Assembly (NCBI RefSeq): GCF_000934755.1
Contig: NZ_JYNP01000024.1
Span: forward strand, 1-64,000
Source of the DNA: Desulfonatronovibrio magnus
GTDB taxonomy: Bacteria; Desulfobacterota; Desulfovibrionia; Desulfovibrionales; Desulfonatronovibrionaceae
Direction of reading: 5' to 3'
Length of the DNA stretch: 64,000 nt
Shown: one piece after another, positions 9,886 through 17,941 of the stretch
Position numbering within the stretch: position 1 is the stretch's first letter
Layout: every line of letters starts with the position of its first letter
Translations under genes and position numbers: made by a program
Notes under the pieces: model-generated
What the model saw: only the letters and a program-made list of their open reading frames with translations
What the model was told of the DNA's origin: nothing
Database searches by the model: none

Positions 9886-9915
9886 TGGCTCAAATTTAAT
9901 GTTAAAATTGATCAT

Positions 9916-10361
9916 AGCATAGATGAGAGGCTTTGTGAATCTAATGTTGTAGTCCTAAGTATTATTGGAATTATTAAACGTTTAGACAACGGTTACTGGA
10001 CTGTCAAAAATTATCGTGCATCCCTTTGGATTGACTGGTCTTTTTCATGCGATGTTTACAGTCATTCAGACACATAGAAAGCATAACCGCCTGAAATTAT
10101 ATGTATTTATTTCATATGCCAAAAAAATAACTGATAACTTTTACCGACACTAAAGAACAATTACTTTGTGCAAATTATGCAGTTCTTGACTAGCTGACAT
10201 TGGGTCCTCCCCAGCTAGTTTTAAAATAACGCGTAATGATCATTCCTGATGGTATACCTATCAATAACCTAACAAAATATGGCAACTTTTAAGATTCTAA
10301 CATCTTAAGAAAGAGTTATGACAAACCTGCTTAGGGGTGACTATCTACTCCAAGCTGTTAT
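9916..10361. other. Intergenic region fimT-pilV
   Basis: No convincing gene lies here. A stem-loop at 10189-10219 is the only clear structure (see separate entry). A plus-strand frame at 9871-10077 overlaps the pilV start, has no recognisable domain and is not called. Confidence 0.5.
10189..10219. terminator. Stem-loop downstream of fimT
   Basis: ACTAGCTG and CAGCTAGT form a perfect 8-bp stem around a 15-base loop, about 140 bp past the fimT stop. On the plus strand it is followed by TTTTAAAAT; on the minus strand, the direction of the pilin genes, no T-tract follows. It could attenuate fimT transcription or be only a repeat remnant. Confidence 0.25.
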
Positions 10362-10913
10362 TCACGAGCAGGTAGTTCTTTCAGATCGCATACGACCTGT
10401 TCTGATTAACCTTAATTCTATACCTTGTTTATGACTACATAAAGTAATAGTTCCTGTACCAATACCAGCCACAGCTCCGTTTGCTAAAAAGGTAATACTT
10501 CTTTGAACGTTTGTGTTGCCCACCATTTTTACATTGTTGTCAAGAGGACCACGAATGCGAAGAAGTTGATCGTCCTGCTCAACAGTATTGTTTGCTTTAG
10601 GGTCTACAAAAATAATCCATCCTTGATCCCAGGAACCCTCTGTAGCGCAGGTTTGTCCGTCAACACTTACGCATAGCACAACCCTCTCGCTTCTTCTTAC
10701 AGCCTCGCTACGAGCAAGGTTAAGATTACCTATAAATTCATTGGCAAGCGCGGCAACCCTGTTTGAATGAAACATTCCTTGTAAACGCGGAATTCCAACG
10801 GAAGCAATAATAGATATAATAGCTATTGCTATTACCATTTCAATAATGGTGAGGCCTGTCTCCTTTATAGGAAATTGCTGGCAAATTATTTTATGTGATT
10901 TTAAGTTTATCAT
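10362..10913 (-). CDS. fimT: GspH/FimT family pseudopilin
   Basis: The product has about 183 residues from the ATG at 10913, which has AAAGG five bases upstream; the frame itself opens at 10997 but that start would put 28 odd residues before the leader. The prepilin leader ends in ETG before L-T-I-I-E-M-V-I-A-I (Glu+5). The GspH domain is recognised by NRVAALANEFIGNLNLARSEAVRR and the WDQGWIIFVD block. The cysteine near the C-terminus (TTCS) and ITLCS are typical of FimT/FimU. It is the first gene of the minor-pilin cluster and belongs to the pilus tip complex; some FimT proteins also bind DNA during natural uptake. Confidence 0.9.
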   Translation of the reverse strand: MINLKSHKIICQQFPIKETGLTIIEMVIAIAIISIIASVGIPRLQGMFHSNRVAALANEFIGNLNLARSEAVRRSERVVLCVSVDGQTCATEGSWDQGWIIFVDPKANNTVEQDDQLLRIRGPLDNNVKMVGNTNVQRSITFLANGAVAGIGTGTITLCSHKQGIELRLIRTGRMRSERTTCS

Positions 10914-10997
10914 AAAACCTTTATTGAAAGATATATGCTTTGATTTGCTACCTGTTTGATTTAATAGCTGTTGTAAATAAATGAGTAAGATAGCCAT

Positions 10998-11557
10998 GCT
11001 AAACGTTAAAAATCATTAGAAACCCTGTATATCAGAAATAAGCAAATTAAAAGCCAAATATAATAAAATGAGACATATCGAATGAAAGCCAGTAAAGAAA
11101 AGCAGGAGAAAACTACAAAAGACTTGGCCGAATAGCCAAGATATCATAGGCATGGAGTGTCTATACCATAAGGGTAATCGAGATTACAAAATTGTTACTC
11201 ATTTCTCTTTGGCTATATGTAAAAAAATACTTTCTCCGAGACTTCGACCTTTTATAGGATTAAGATTTTTCGTTGAGTTTTTAACGTTAAAAATCTTCCA
11301 TAAGTCTATCGCACAATTGCCCCAATTAGCTGCAATGAGCTCTGAAAAACAGACGGAACACTGTCAACATAATTAAACTGGCAACACAAAGCCACAACAT
11401 TCTTTGCGTTTGAGGCAAAACGTGGCAATATTACAACTGCGCGATCTTTTGTTCCACTTTAATTATTGTGTCGGATACAAAAAAATCGATAAATAACCCA
11501 CATCCTTTATTCTCTGGTTAAGGTCTGACACCGACAATAAAAATATAATACTTTTTT
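10998..11557. other. Gene-free region between fimT and the stress-protein gene
   Basis: This is an AT-rich stretch of about 560 bp. I see a small 6-bp stem-loop at 11123-11140 (CTTGGC/GCCAAG) and a GTCTGACACCGACA string near 11523-11537. A 74-codon plus-strand frame at 11152-11376 has no domain, no ribosome site and no homolog I recognise, so it is not called. The promoter of fimT is presumably here, but no consensus is convincing. Confidence 0.45.
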
Positions 11558-12355
11558 TCATGGAATCAACAGTACCGAGCTTTTTACCCCAGAGGTGACT
11601 CTGGCGCATGTTGAGCCCAAAATCCTGGAAGGGAAGGGCTCATTGATTCGACCAAGGATTACCAGATCGCTTTTTTCCTGTTCAGCAGCAGCAATGATGT
11701 GTTTTGATGGAGAACCGATACGGGAAAAGTGTCTGATGTTTTCATAGTCGCTCTGAAATTTTGCTTTAAGCTCATCAAGCTTTTCTTCTACTCTTTCCCT
11801 GCGCAGTTGTTCTGTCAGAGGGTCGGAAGCTCTTTGCCCTACATGAAGAATAATTAATTCAGGAATAAAGCGACCAAGTCGAGAAACATGGGGCCAGGCT
11901 CTCTGGGCTGCTTCTGCAAAATCAGTGGCAAAGAGAACCTGTTGAACTGATTCATGGGCTTTTAGTGCAGGTCTTTGTTTGTGAACGAAGATTGGTATAT
12001 CCGACAATCTGATGACATCATCAGTGACACTGCCCAATAGGGTTGATACCAGGATGTTTTTAGTACTGGCAGGCATATAAATGACGTCTGCTTTTTCGTT
12101 CAGGGAAGCGGCCACAACTTCAGAAGCAGTACTGCCGGATGTGATTTTGTATCGAGCATTGATGTTGGATTTCTGCAAATCATTGACAATGCTGTCCAGC
12201 TTGGAACGAGCATGGAGTTCGTTACTGATTCCAGGGTTTAGCACATGGAGCAGAATAAGTTCACGACCGCCGAATTTATCGATAAAAACACAGCGTTTTT
12301 TTAAAGAAGAGGTCTGTTCACTTAATGATACTGGGTGTAAAATTTTTTTAAACAT
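11558..12355 (-). CDS. Tandem-domain universal stress protein (UspA family)
   Basis: The 265-residue cytoplasmic protein is made of two UspA domains, roughly 1-140 and 145-265. Each opens with a beta strand (MFKKILHPVS; VQQVLFATDF) and closes with a strand after a small-residue loop: domain 1 has LLGSVTDDVIRLSDIPIFV and domain 2 has ILGRINEPFPSRILGS, then VTSGVKSSVLLIP. Domain 2 roughly follows the ATP-binding G-x2-G-x9-G-S pattern with substitutions, so nucleotide binding is uncertain. USPs act in stress, energy limitation and sometimes redox signalling. It stands alone, about 430 bp downstream of the glutamate synthase genes. Confidence 0.88.
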   Translation of the reverse strand: MFKKILHPVSLSEQTSSLKKRCVFIDKFGGRELILLHVLNPGISNELHARSKLDSIVNDLQKSNINARYKITSGSTASEVVAASLNEKADVIYMPASTKNILVSTLLGSVTDDVIRLSDIPIFVHKQRPALKAHESVQQVLFATDFAEAAQRAWPHVSRLGRFIPELIILHVGQRASDPLTEQLRRERVEEKLDELKAKFQSDYENIRHFSRIGSPSKHIIAAAEQEKSDLVILGRINEPFPSRILGSTCARVTSGVKSSVLLIP

Positions 12356-12434
12356 GGTGATTATTTTTATTAATTACTTTGACAGTCGGCAAGATGCCGG
12401 CTCCACAATTTTAATGACAGATAGTTATCACTAT

Positions 12435-12484
12435 TTCTTGTTTTTTATGACAGGGTTTCAGGGGTTACAGGAGTAAGTTACTAA
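12435..12484. repeat. GTAAGTTACTAA-ending short repeat
   Basis: A TTTCTTGTTTTTT stretch followed by ACAGGGTT and ending GTAAGTTACTAA recurs at 26456-26497, and in reverse orientation near 31388-31430. In the first two copies a 7-bp tandem repeat follows closely, so the two repeat types travel together. Confidence 0.5.
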
Positions 12485-12512
12485 CAGTTTATATCTTTGA
12501 AGGCAAAAGAAA

Positions 12513-12628
12513 AGTCTCAGAGGTCGGGGATCAGAGGTCAGAGATCAGAGATCAGAGGTCAGAGATCAGAGGTCGGAGGGCAGAAGTCAGAGGGCAGAGG
12601 GCAGAAGTCAGAGGGCGGAGGAGGGGGC
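12513..12628. repeat. Heptanucleotide tandem repeat, CAGAGGT type
   Basis: About 16 imperfect copies of a 7-bp unit (CAGAGGT, CAGAGAT, CAGAGGG, CAGAAGT) lie in the gap between the glutamate synthase and stress-protein genes. There are no spacers, so it is not a CRISPR. Related heptad tracts occur at 26.3, 26.5, 27.4, 29.8 and 30.2 kb. The rest of the 12356-12787 gap shows no gene. Confidence 0.85.
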
Positions 12629-12787
12629 ACTGGGCTATGAGAGTTTGCCCACGGAACATACTGAAAATCACGGCATATGCGCTGTCTGGCAATGTTTAAT
12701 GACCTTCGTGTCTTGGTATACTCCGTGGGCAGTTATTTTTTATTTTTAAATGAAACACCATGCTGACCAGGAATTTGCAGTAAATGT

Positions 12788-15154
12788 CTAACCCATGGGA
12801 AAGTTTTCCACAAGGGCCCAGACTCCGCACGGGCAGCATCCAGCACAGAATCCACAGCCAATGCATCTATCCGGGTTTGCCTGTCTTTGAAAGCTGCCGT
12901 CCTTTTCAACGCGCTGGATGGCCCCGGTGGGGCAGACTGCATCGCAAAGGTTGCAGTCCATACACGCTCCGCAGGATGAGCATTGAGTGGCGCAGCTACT
13001 CAGGCCATCATACTCAGTAGTACGCGGATCATAATATTCTAAGGTCATGCGGGAATAATCAATTCTGTCTGCTGTCTCGCTGTACTCAATGGAATAGTTT
13101 TTAAGCCAGGAAAGCTGCTTGTCCGGCAGTTCTCCCTTGATGATGGCGTCTATGGCGGAAGATGCCCGGCGGCCTGCTCCAATGGCGTCGGTTAACAGGC
13201 CTGGCTTGACAATGTCGCCTATGGCAAAAACTTTGGGGTTGGAGGTCTGATTGATCTCATTAACCAGGATAAAGCCTCTATCTACGGCAATGCCAGTACT
13301 TAGAAAATCCAATTGGGGCACATCCCCTATGGAAATAATGACAGTGTCGGCAGGTATGACTTCTCCTGTGGTCAGAACCACGCCTTCTGAGGTAACTTCC
13401 TTAGTGAAACAAGGATATCTAAAACTCGCGCCCACTGCTTCAGCCTCTTTTCTTTCCTTACCAAAAGAAGCCGGTTCCTGGATGTCAATCAGGGTGATTT
13501 CTTCAGCGCCAAGTCTATGCGCTTCTGTGGCTGCGTCACAGCCAACATTGCCTGCTCCGATTATGACCACTTTTTTACCAACATCCTGAGAGTTTTTTCT
13601 GGCATTTTTAAGGAAGGTTAAAGCAGGGATGATTCTTTCAGATCCAGGGACTGGAATCGTTCTGGGTTGTTGAGTGCCTGCAGCTATGACCACGAATTCA
13701 TAATCCTTTTGCAGCTGTTCAAACTCTTGAGCACTCAGATTGTGCTGCAGCTGAATATGGGAAAGAACCTGGCGCACTCTTTTGAGTTCCGCACCCAATA
13801 CTTCAGGAGGCAGGCGGTGTTCAGGGATTGCTGAACTCATTTTACCCCCCAGTTCTTCTTCGAGATCATAGATGACAGCTTCATGCCCCTGAAGACGGAG
13901 CTGCCATGCTACAGATATGCCGGCAGGCCCACCGCCTATAACCGCGATTTTTTTGCCACTTAAAGGAGGCAGCTCTGGAGGCTTGGAATCAATGCCTTTT
14001 CGACCAAGTATGGTTATGTCTACGGGCTGAAGCCTGCCAATATTCTTGGTGCAGCCCTGCATGCACAGGTTAGGGCAGAGATAACCGCAAATGGAAGCTG
14101 GAAAAGGAGTAAAGGCAAGAGCTACATCATTGGCCTCGTCCACCTTGCCTTCCCGGATAAGTCGCCAGCGTTCCTGCACAGGTATTCCTGAAGGACAGGC
14201 TGCCTGACAGGGAGACATGTATTTTCGGTGTTCCCAGACAGGAACATATCTGCGCAGGTCCCCGGTGGTAACTAAGGGAACAGGACTTCTGTCCAGATCG
14301 GTCAGTTCCCCGATCATACCACCCTGTCCCAGTTCCTTGTCCCACACATTTTTGCGAAATTCGGACATGGATCGCCTTGCACTGCCCACCTTTTCCATGG
14401 GAGTTCTGGCAACAAGGCATTGCCACTCTTCTCTATGTGTTAGTTTATCCAGTAGTCCCGGCTTGCTGATTTTGTCCAGAAAACTGCCCAGGTTTGACTT
14501 CAGCCAGTCCCATTCATCTTGTGTTATGGGGGTAAGACGGGCATCTGTTGTGCTGTAACCCTGGATAGGGCCGCGAAAAAAGATTTTTCCTCCCACCATG
14601 CCCACACAGGGCCGGTACCCCAGAACATTCTCAGTATCTTGAGGGTTATGTCCGCAAATAACAGCCACACCACCAGCCATGAATTCCGCAAAATAGTCTC
14701 CAGTGGAACCAAGCACCCACAACTCCGGAGGGTCAAACCTGGGGTTATACTTGGTCATGGTCATGCCTCGCGAACCGATACAGCCTGCTATATAAACCTT
14801 GCCCTGGGCCATGGCATTACAGGCTCCATTGGTGGCGTATCCATGGACAATGATCTCAGCTCCGGCATTGAGCCAGCCTACATCATCGGAAACCGGACCG
14901 TGAACCTCTATGGTTGTACCCCGGGTGCCCATGGCGCCTGTTCGCTGACCAGGCGCACCAGTGATGTCGACTTTTATCTCTTGTTTGCAGGCCTCAAAAA
15001 TTCTGCCTCCAAGACCGTGCTGGCCAAATGCATTTATTTTTAAGTGTTTTACTCCATTGTGAACAGCCTGCTGAATCCTTTCTTCAAGAACCCGGGATGA
15101 TACCCGGGATGTCTGATCTTTTCCATGGAGTTCCATAGTGTCTTTATTGTTCAT
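12788..15154 (-). CDS. Glutamate synthase GXGXG domain fused to GltD-like NAD(P)H oxidoreductase and ferredoxin
   Basis: This 788-residue three-part protein starts with the GXGXG beta-helix domain (about 30-235; GATGKRT-like AGCIGSRGM and GGVAVICGHN turns), normally the C-terminal part of the glutamate synthase large subunit. Next comes a GltD-type flavoprotein (about 270-690) with the N-terminal Fe-S cysteines (CQAACPSGIPVQ, CGYLCPNLCMQGC), the FAD motif VIGGGPAGISVAW and the NAD(P) motif IIGAGNVGCDAA. A C-terminal two-cluster ferredoxin follows (CGACMDCNLCDAVCP and CIGCGFCAGCCPCG). It would pass electrons from NAD(P)H or ferredoxin to the FMN subunit encoded directly upstream (15-bp gap). 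Fused GXGXG-GltD proteins are known in sulfate-reducing bacteria and relatives. Confidence 0.9.
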   Translation of the reverse strand: MNNKDTMELHGKDQTSRVSSRVLEERIQQAVHNGVKHLKINAFGQHGLGGRIFEACKQEIKVDITGAPGQRTGAMGTRGTTIEVHGPVSDDVGWLNAGAEIIVHGYATNGACNAMAQGKVYIAGCIGSRGMTMTKYNPRFDPPELWVLGSTGDYFAEFMAGGVAVICGHNPQDTENVLGYRPCVGMVGGKIFFRGPIQGYSTTDARLTPITQDEWDWLKSNLGSFLDKISKPGLLDKLTHREEWQCLVARTPMEKVGSARRSMSEFRKNVWDKELGQGGMIGELTDLDRSPVPLVTTGDLRRYVPVWEHRKYMSPCQAACPSGIPVQERWRLIREGKVDEANDVALAFTPFPASICGYLCPNLCMQGCTKNIGRLQPVDITILGRKGIDSKPPELPPLSGKKIAVIGGGPAGISVAWQLRLQGHEAVIYDLEEELGGKMSSAIPEHRLPPEVLGAELKRVRQVLSHIQLQHNLSAQEFEQLQKDYEFVVIAAGTQQPRTIPVPGSERIIPALTFLKNARKNSQDVGKKVVIIGAGNVGCDAATEAHRLGAEEITLIDIQEPASFGKERKEAEAVGASFRYPCFTKEVTSEGVVLTTGEVIPADTVIISIGDVPQLDFLSTGIAVDRGFILVNEINQTSNPKVFAIGDIVKPGLLTDAIGAGRRASSAIDAIIKGELPDKQLSWLKNYSIEYSETADRIDYSRMTLEYYDPRTTEYDGLSSCATQCSSCGACMDCNLCDAVCPTGAIQRVEKDGSFQRQANPDRCIGCGFCAGCCPCGVWALVENFPMG

Positions 15155-15169
15155 ATATGTTTTCCTTTA

Positions 15170-16807
15170 TCAGACAGCATATTTGATCTGTAATCTATCC
15201 GCGGCCGCCCTGTCCGCGATACCGAGAGCATCGGACATGCCAATGGGCAGGGAAGTGGAGCGTCCTAAGGGTGCCACTATCTTTTTGAGTTCTGTATCAA
15301 AACCAGTATAAACATCAACCACCCGCTGAGCTACCTGTTCCGGGTCAAGACGTCGATACAGACGAGGATCCTGGGAAGTAATGCCCTTGGGACATCTGCC
15401 AATATTGCATATATTGCAGCGATCACCTTCGGTACCAAGACAACCGGCAGCAGCCTGCATGATGTATTTGCCGATCTGCACTGCACTGGCTCCCAGCATG
15501 AACAGTGCAGCAGAGTTAGCCGCAAGGTTGCCGTTTTTCCCAGTGCCGCCTCCTGCAATAAGGGGAATTTCATTTTGCATGCCCAGTTTGACCAGGTTGA
15601 GATAACAGTCCCGCAAATTAGAGGCTATGGGGTGCCCCATATGGTTCATGGAAACATTATATGCGGCTCCGGTTCCTCCATCTTCTCCATCAATGGCCAG
15701 TGCCGAGGCATATGGGTTTCTGGTCAGGTTGTTCAGTACAGCAAGAGAGGTGCTGGAAGCAGATATCTTGGGATATACCGGTACCCTGAAACCCCAGGCC
15801 ATGCTCATGGACTGGATCATCTTGGCCACAGCCTCTTCTATGGAATATTTGGTCTGATGTGTAGGGGGGCTGGGCAGACTGACTCCCGGAGGGACTCCGC
15901 GAATGGCTGCAATGAGCTGATTGACCTTGTGCCATTGCAGGAGACCGCCGTCACCGGGCTTGGCTCCCTGACCGTATTTTATCTCGACAGCACAAGGGTC
16001 TTCCTTCATTTCAGGAATGGCATGAATAATTTCATCCCAGCCGAAGTAACCACTGGCTATCTGCAGAATAACATATTTAATGAATCTGGATCTGAGCAGC
16101 CTGGGCGGGCAGCCGCCTTCGCCTGTACACATGCGGACAGGCATTTTAAGTTCTTCATTAAGGTACGCCACACCCATCTGCAGACCTTCCCACATATTAG
16201 GTGAAAGTGCCCCAAAACTCATACCTCCGATGAGCAGGGGGTAAATTTCACGTACAGGCGGGCTCCATCCATTTTCCAGGGTGGCCTCCAGGGCTTTGGC
16301 AGGTGACAGGATTCTGCCGATGAGGGTTTTGAGTTCAAATTCATGCCTGCCGGCATCTAATGCTGGATCAGTAAGCATGGATATGCGGATGAATTTGATC
16401 TGATCCAGTACACTGTCGGCAGAATTGCGCCTTCCACCTCTGGTTCTCGGCAATCCGGCCGAGTCTCGGTGAAACTTGAGGGAATCAGTATGTTCTGAAT
16501 GGACAGGGCTTATGGCGTTGTTGGGGCAGACAAGGTTGCACATGCTGCAGCCCACGCAGGCAAAAACCGGATCTGTTTTCTGTCTGATTCCATAATATAC
16601 GTCAGGGGTTGACTCAGGCTTTTGTGTAGATCCAAAGCCTGGAATATTGATTTGTCTTTTGCGGAAGGTTCCAAATTCAATGGCCTTTACAGGGCAGATG
16701 GAAGTACAGCGTCCGCACAGGGTGCAGGTGCTTATGTCCCATTTAATCTGCCACGGCAGTTCACGCCGGCTTAGCGTTGAAGGGGTAATGGCTGCGTTTG
16801 CCTGCAT
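15170..16807 (-). CDS. Glutamate synthase FMN-binding (synthase) subunit, archaeal type
   Basis: The product has about 545 residues from the ATG at 16807, which follows GGGAGGTGA; the open frame extends to 16825. The N-terminal ferredoxin region carries CTLCGRCTSICP and CVGCSMCNLVCP. The remainder is the FMN-binding glutamate synthase barrel with AIDGEDGGTGAAY and the 3Fe-4S cysteine cluster CNICNIGRCPKG. It converts 2-oxoglutarate plus ammonia to glutamate. Its ammonia should come from the amidotransferase gene, whose end overlaps its start by 37 bp, a sign of translational coupling. It corresponds to the central part of bacterial GltB with an added ferredoxin, as in archaeal-type enzymes. 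Confidence 0.93.
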   Translation of the reverse strand: MQANAAITPSTLSRRELPWQIKWDISTCTLCGRCTSICPVKAIEFGTFRKRQINIPGFGSTQKPESTPDVYYGIRQKTDPVFACVGCSMCNLVCPNNAISPVHSEHTDSLKFHRDSAGLPRTRGGRRNSADSVLDQIKFIRISMLTDPALDAGRHEFELKTLIGRILSPAKALEATLENGWSPPVREIYPLLIGGMSFGALSPNMWEGLQMGVAYLNEELKMPVRMCTGEGGCPPRLLRSRFIKYVILQIASGYFGWDEIIHAIPEMKEDPCAVEIKYGQGAKPGDGGLLQWHKVNQLIAAIRGVPPGVSLPSPPTHQTKYSIEEAVAKMIQSMSMAWGFRVPVYPKISASSTSLAVLNNLTRNPYASALAIDGEDGGTGAAYNVSMNHMGHPIASNLRDCYLNLVKLGMQNEIPLIAGGGTGKNGNLAANSAALFMLGASAVQIGKYIMQAAAGCLGTEGDRCNICNIGRCPKGITSQDPRLYRRLDPEQVAQRVVDVYTGFDTELKKIVAPLGRSTSLPIGMSDALGIADRAAADRLQIKYAV

Positions 16808-17901
16808 ATTTTCACCTCCCTGCAATCGGGTTGAACAATAACTGTATCTAAGTGCATGGGTTGAAAGTCCTTTGATTTATCCCTGTCAGAAATGACTGCG
16901 TCCAAACCGCAGGATTCTGAGGAAAAAGCATATAATCCGGGTTTTCCGCCTACAATTCCGGGCCGGAGTTTTTTTCTGTCCTGAACCATAAACATGGTTT
17001 TGTCAGGCAGACAGCCAATAACACAATTGGGTCCATCTATGATGAGTCTGCGGCAGGACTGTTTGAGTTTTTCCAGAAAATCCTTCTGAGGGTGTCTGGC
17101 CATGTCATGGTCCTGCAGCGGAGTGATGATGTGTTTGTATGCTTCAATGCCAAGTTTAAGCTCTTTGAGTGTGAAGTGCAGAATATGGGTAAATACTTCT
17201 GAATCAGACTGATAACCTTCATACCCCAGAACTCCCTGGGTGCTGAGATATTCTTTAATGGGAATGAAGGCTGTATTTTCACCATTGGTCATGCTGGCAA
17301 CACCCTGGATGAAAAATGGATGGCAGGCATAAAGATTGATGCCGTAATTGGTGTTCTGGCGGCCCTGAGCAAGAATACGCCGGGCGTATATATCTTCGCG
17401 GTCAAGGCCGAGATAGGTTCCAATCTCCATGGGATCGCCCACTTCCTTGATCATGACCACATCCGGCCAGAAGCTGAAGATGACCATATCTTCGTTTTGT
17501 TGACCCATGTGGCGCAGGGTGAGTCTGGTTCTGGTCAGTTCCTTTTCCTGCTGCTCAGGCGTAAGATCAGACCAGCTTTCTGGAGGTTCATAAACCTGAA
17601 TCAGGTATATCTCTCTTTTGGGAGTACCAGGCGGGGGAGCAACTCCTGCCTCTAAGGTCACGAGATGCCTGGGCAGAAATCCCTGGGATGACATATAGTC
17701 TTCCAATCGTCTCAAACCTGACTGGGTGAATATTCCGGAAAGAATGGGCAGGTCCTTATACTTGGCAAACGGCCCTTCAAGGTCTGATAAAAAAAGACCT
17801 ATGCCGGACCCGTCATGGCCCTCTTTCATCATGTCCAGCGCCTGTATGGCCTTCATGGGAGAGACCGGTTCAACACTGGTTAAAGAAAACAGTCGACACA
17901 T
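16771..17901 (-). CDS. Class II glutamine amidotransferase subunit of glutamate synthase
   Basis: The 376-residue protein begins Met-Cys-Arg-Leu from the ATG at 17901, preceded by GGAGGA. This start is required because class II amidotransferases use the N-terminal Cys (Cys2 before Met removal) as nucleophile; the upstream extension to 17928 would bury it. HDGSGIGLFL and the NGENTAF block fit the GATase-2 fold of glutamate synthase domain 1. It releases ammonia from glutamine for the FMN subunit. It lies 40 bp after nadE, whose C-terminal half needs the same kind of ammonia, and overlaps the next gene by 37 bp. Confidence 0.9.
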   Translation of the reverse strand: MCRLFSLTSVEPVSPMKAIQALDMMKEGHDGSGIGLFLSDLEGPFAKYKDLPILSGIFTQSGLRRLEDYMSSQGFLPRHLVTLEAGVAPPPGTPKREIYLIQVYEPPESWSDLTPEQQEKELTRTRLTLRHMGQQNEDMVIFSFWPDVVMIKEVGDPMEIGTYLGLDREDIYARRILAQGRQNTNYGINLYACHPFFIQGVASMTNGENTAFIPIKEYLSTQGVLGYEGYQSDSEVFTHILHFTLKELKLGIEAYKHIITPLQDHDMARHPQKDFLEKLKQSCRRLIIDGPNCVIGCLPDKTMFMVQDRKKLRPGIVGGKPGLYAFSSESCGLDAVISDRDKSKDFQPMHLDTVIVQPDCREVKICRQTQPLPLQR

Positions 17902-17941
17902 ATTTTTCCTCCACATATGGCCGGTCAATAATCAGCAGGGT

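Noticed and set aside
11152-11376. 74-codon plus-strand frame in the fimT upstream gap
   Set aside because: It has AT-rich codon use, no ribosome site and no recognisable features.
12513-12628. Possible CRISPR array in the short tandem repeats
   Set aside because: The period is 7 bp with no unique spacers, and no cas genes are present; the same holds for the tracts at 26.3-30.3 kb.
14519-15043. 174-codon plus-strand frame inside the GXGXG-GltD gene
   Set aside because: It is an antisense shadow of conserved coding sequence.
15575-16204. 209-codon plus-strand frame inside the FMN glutamate synthase gene
   Set aside because: It is an antisense shadow; the minus-strand product carries all family motifs.
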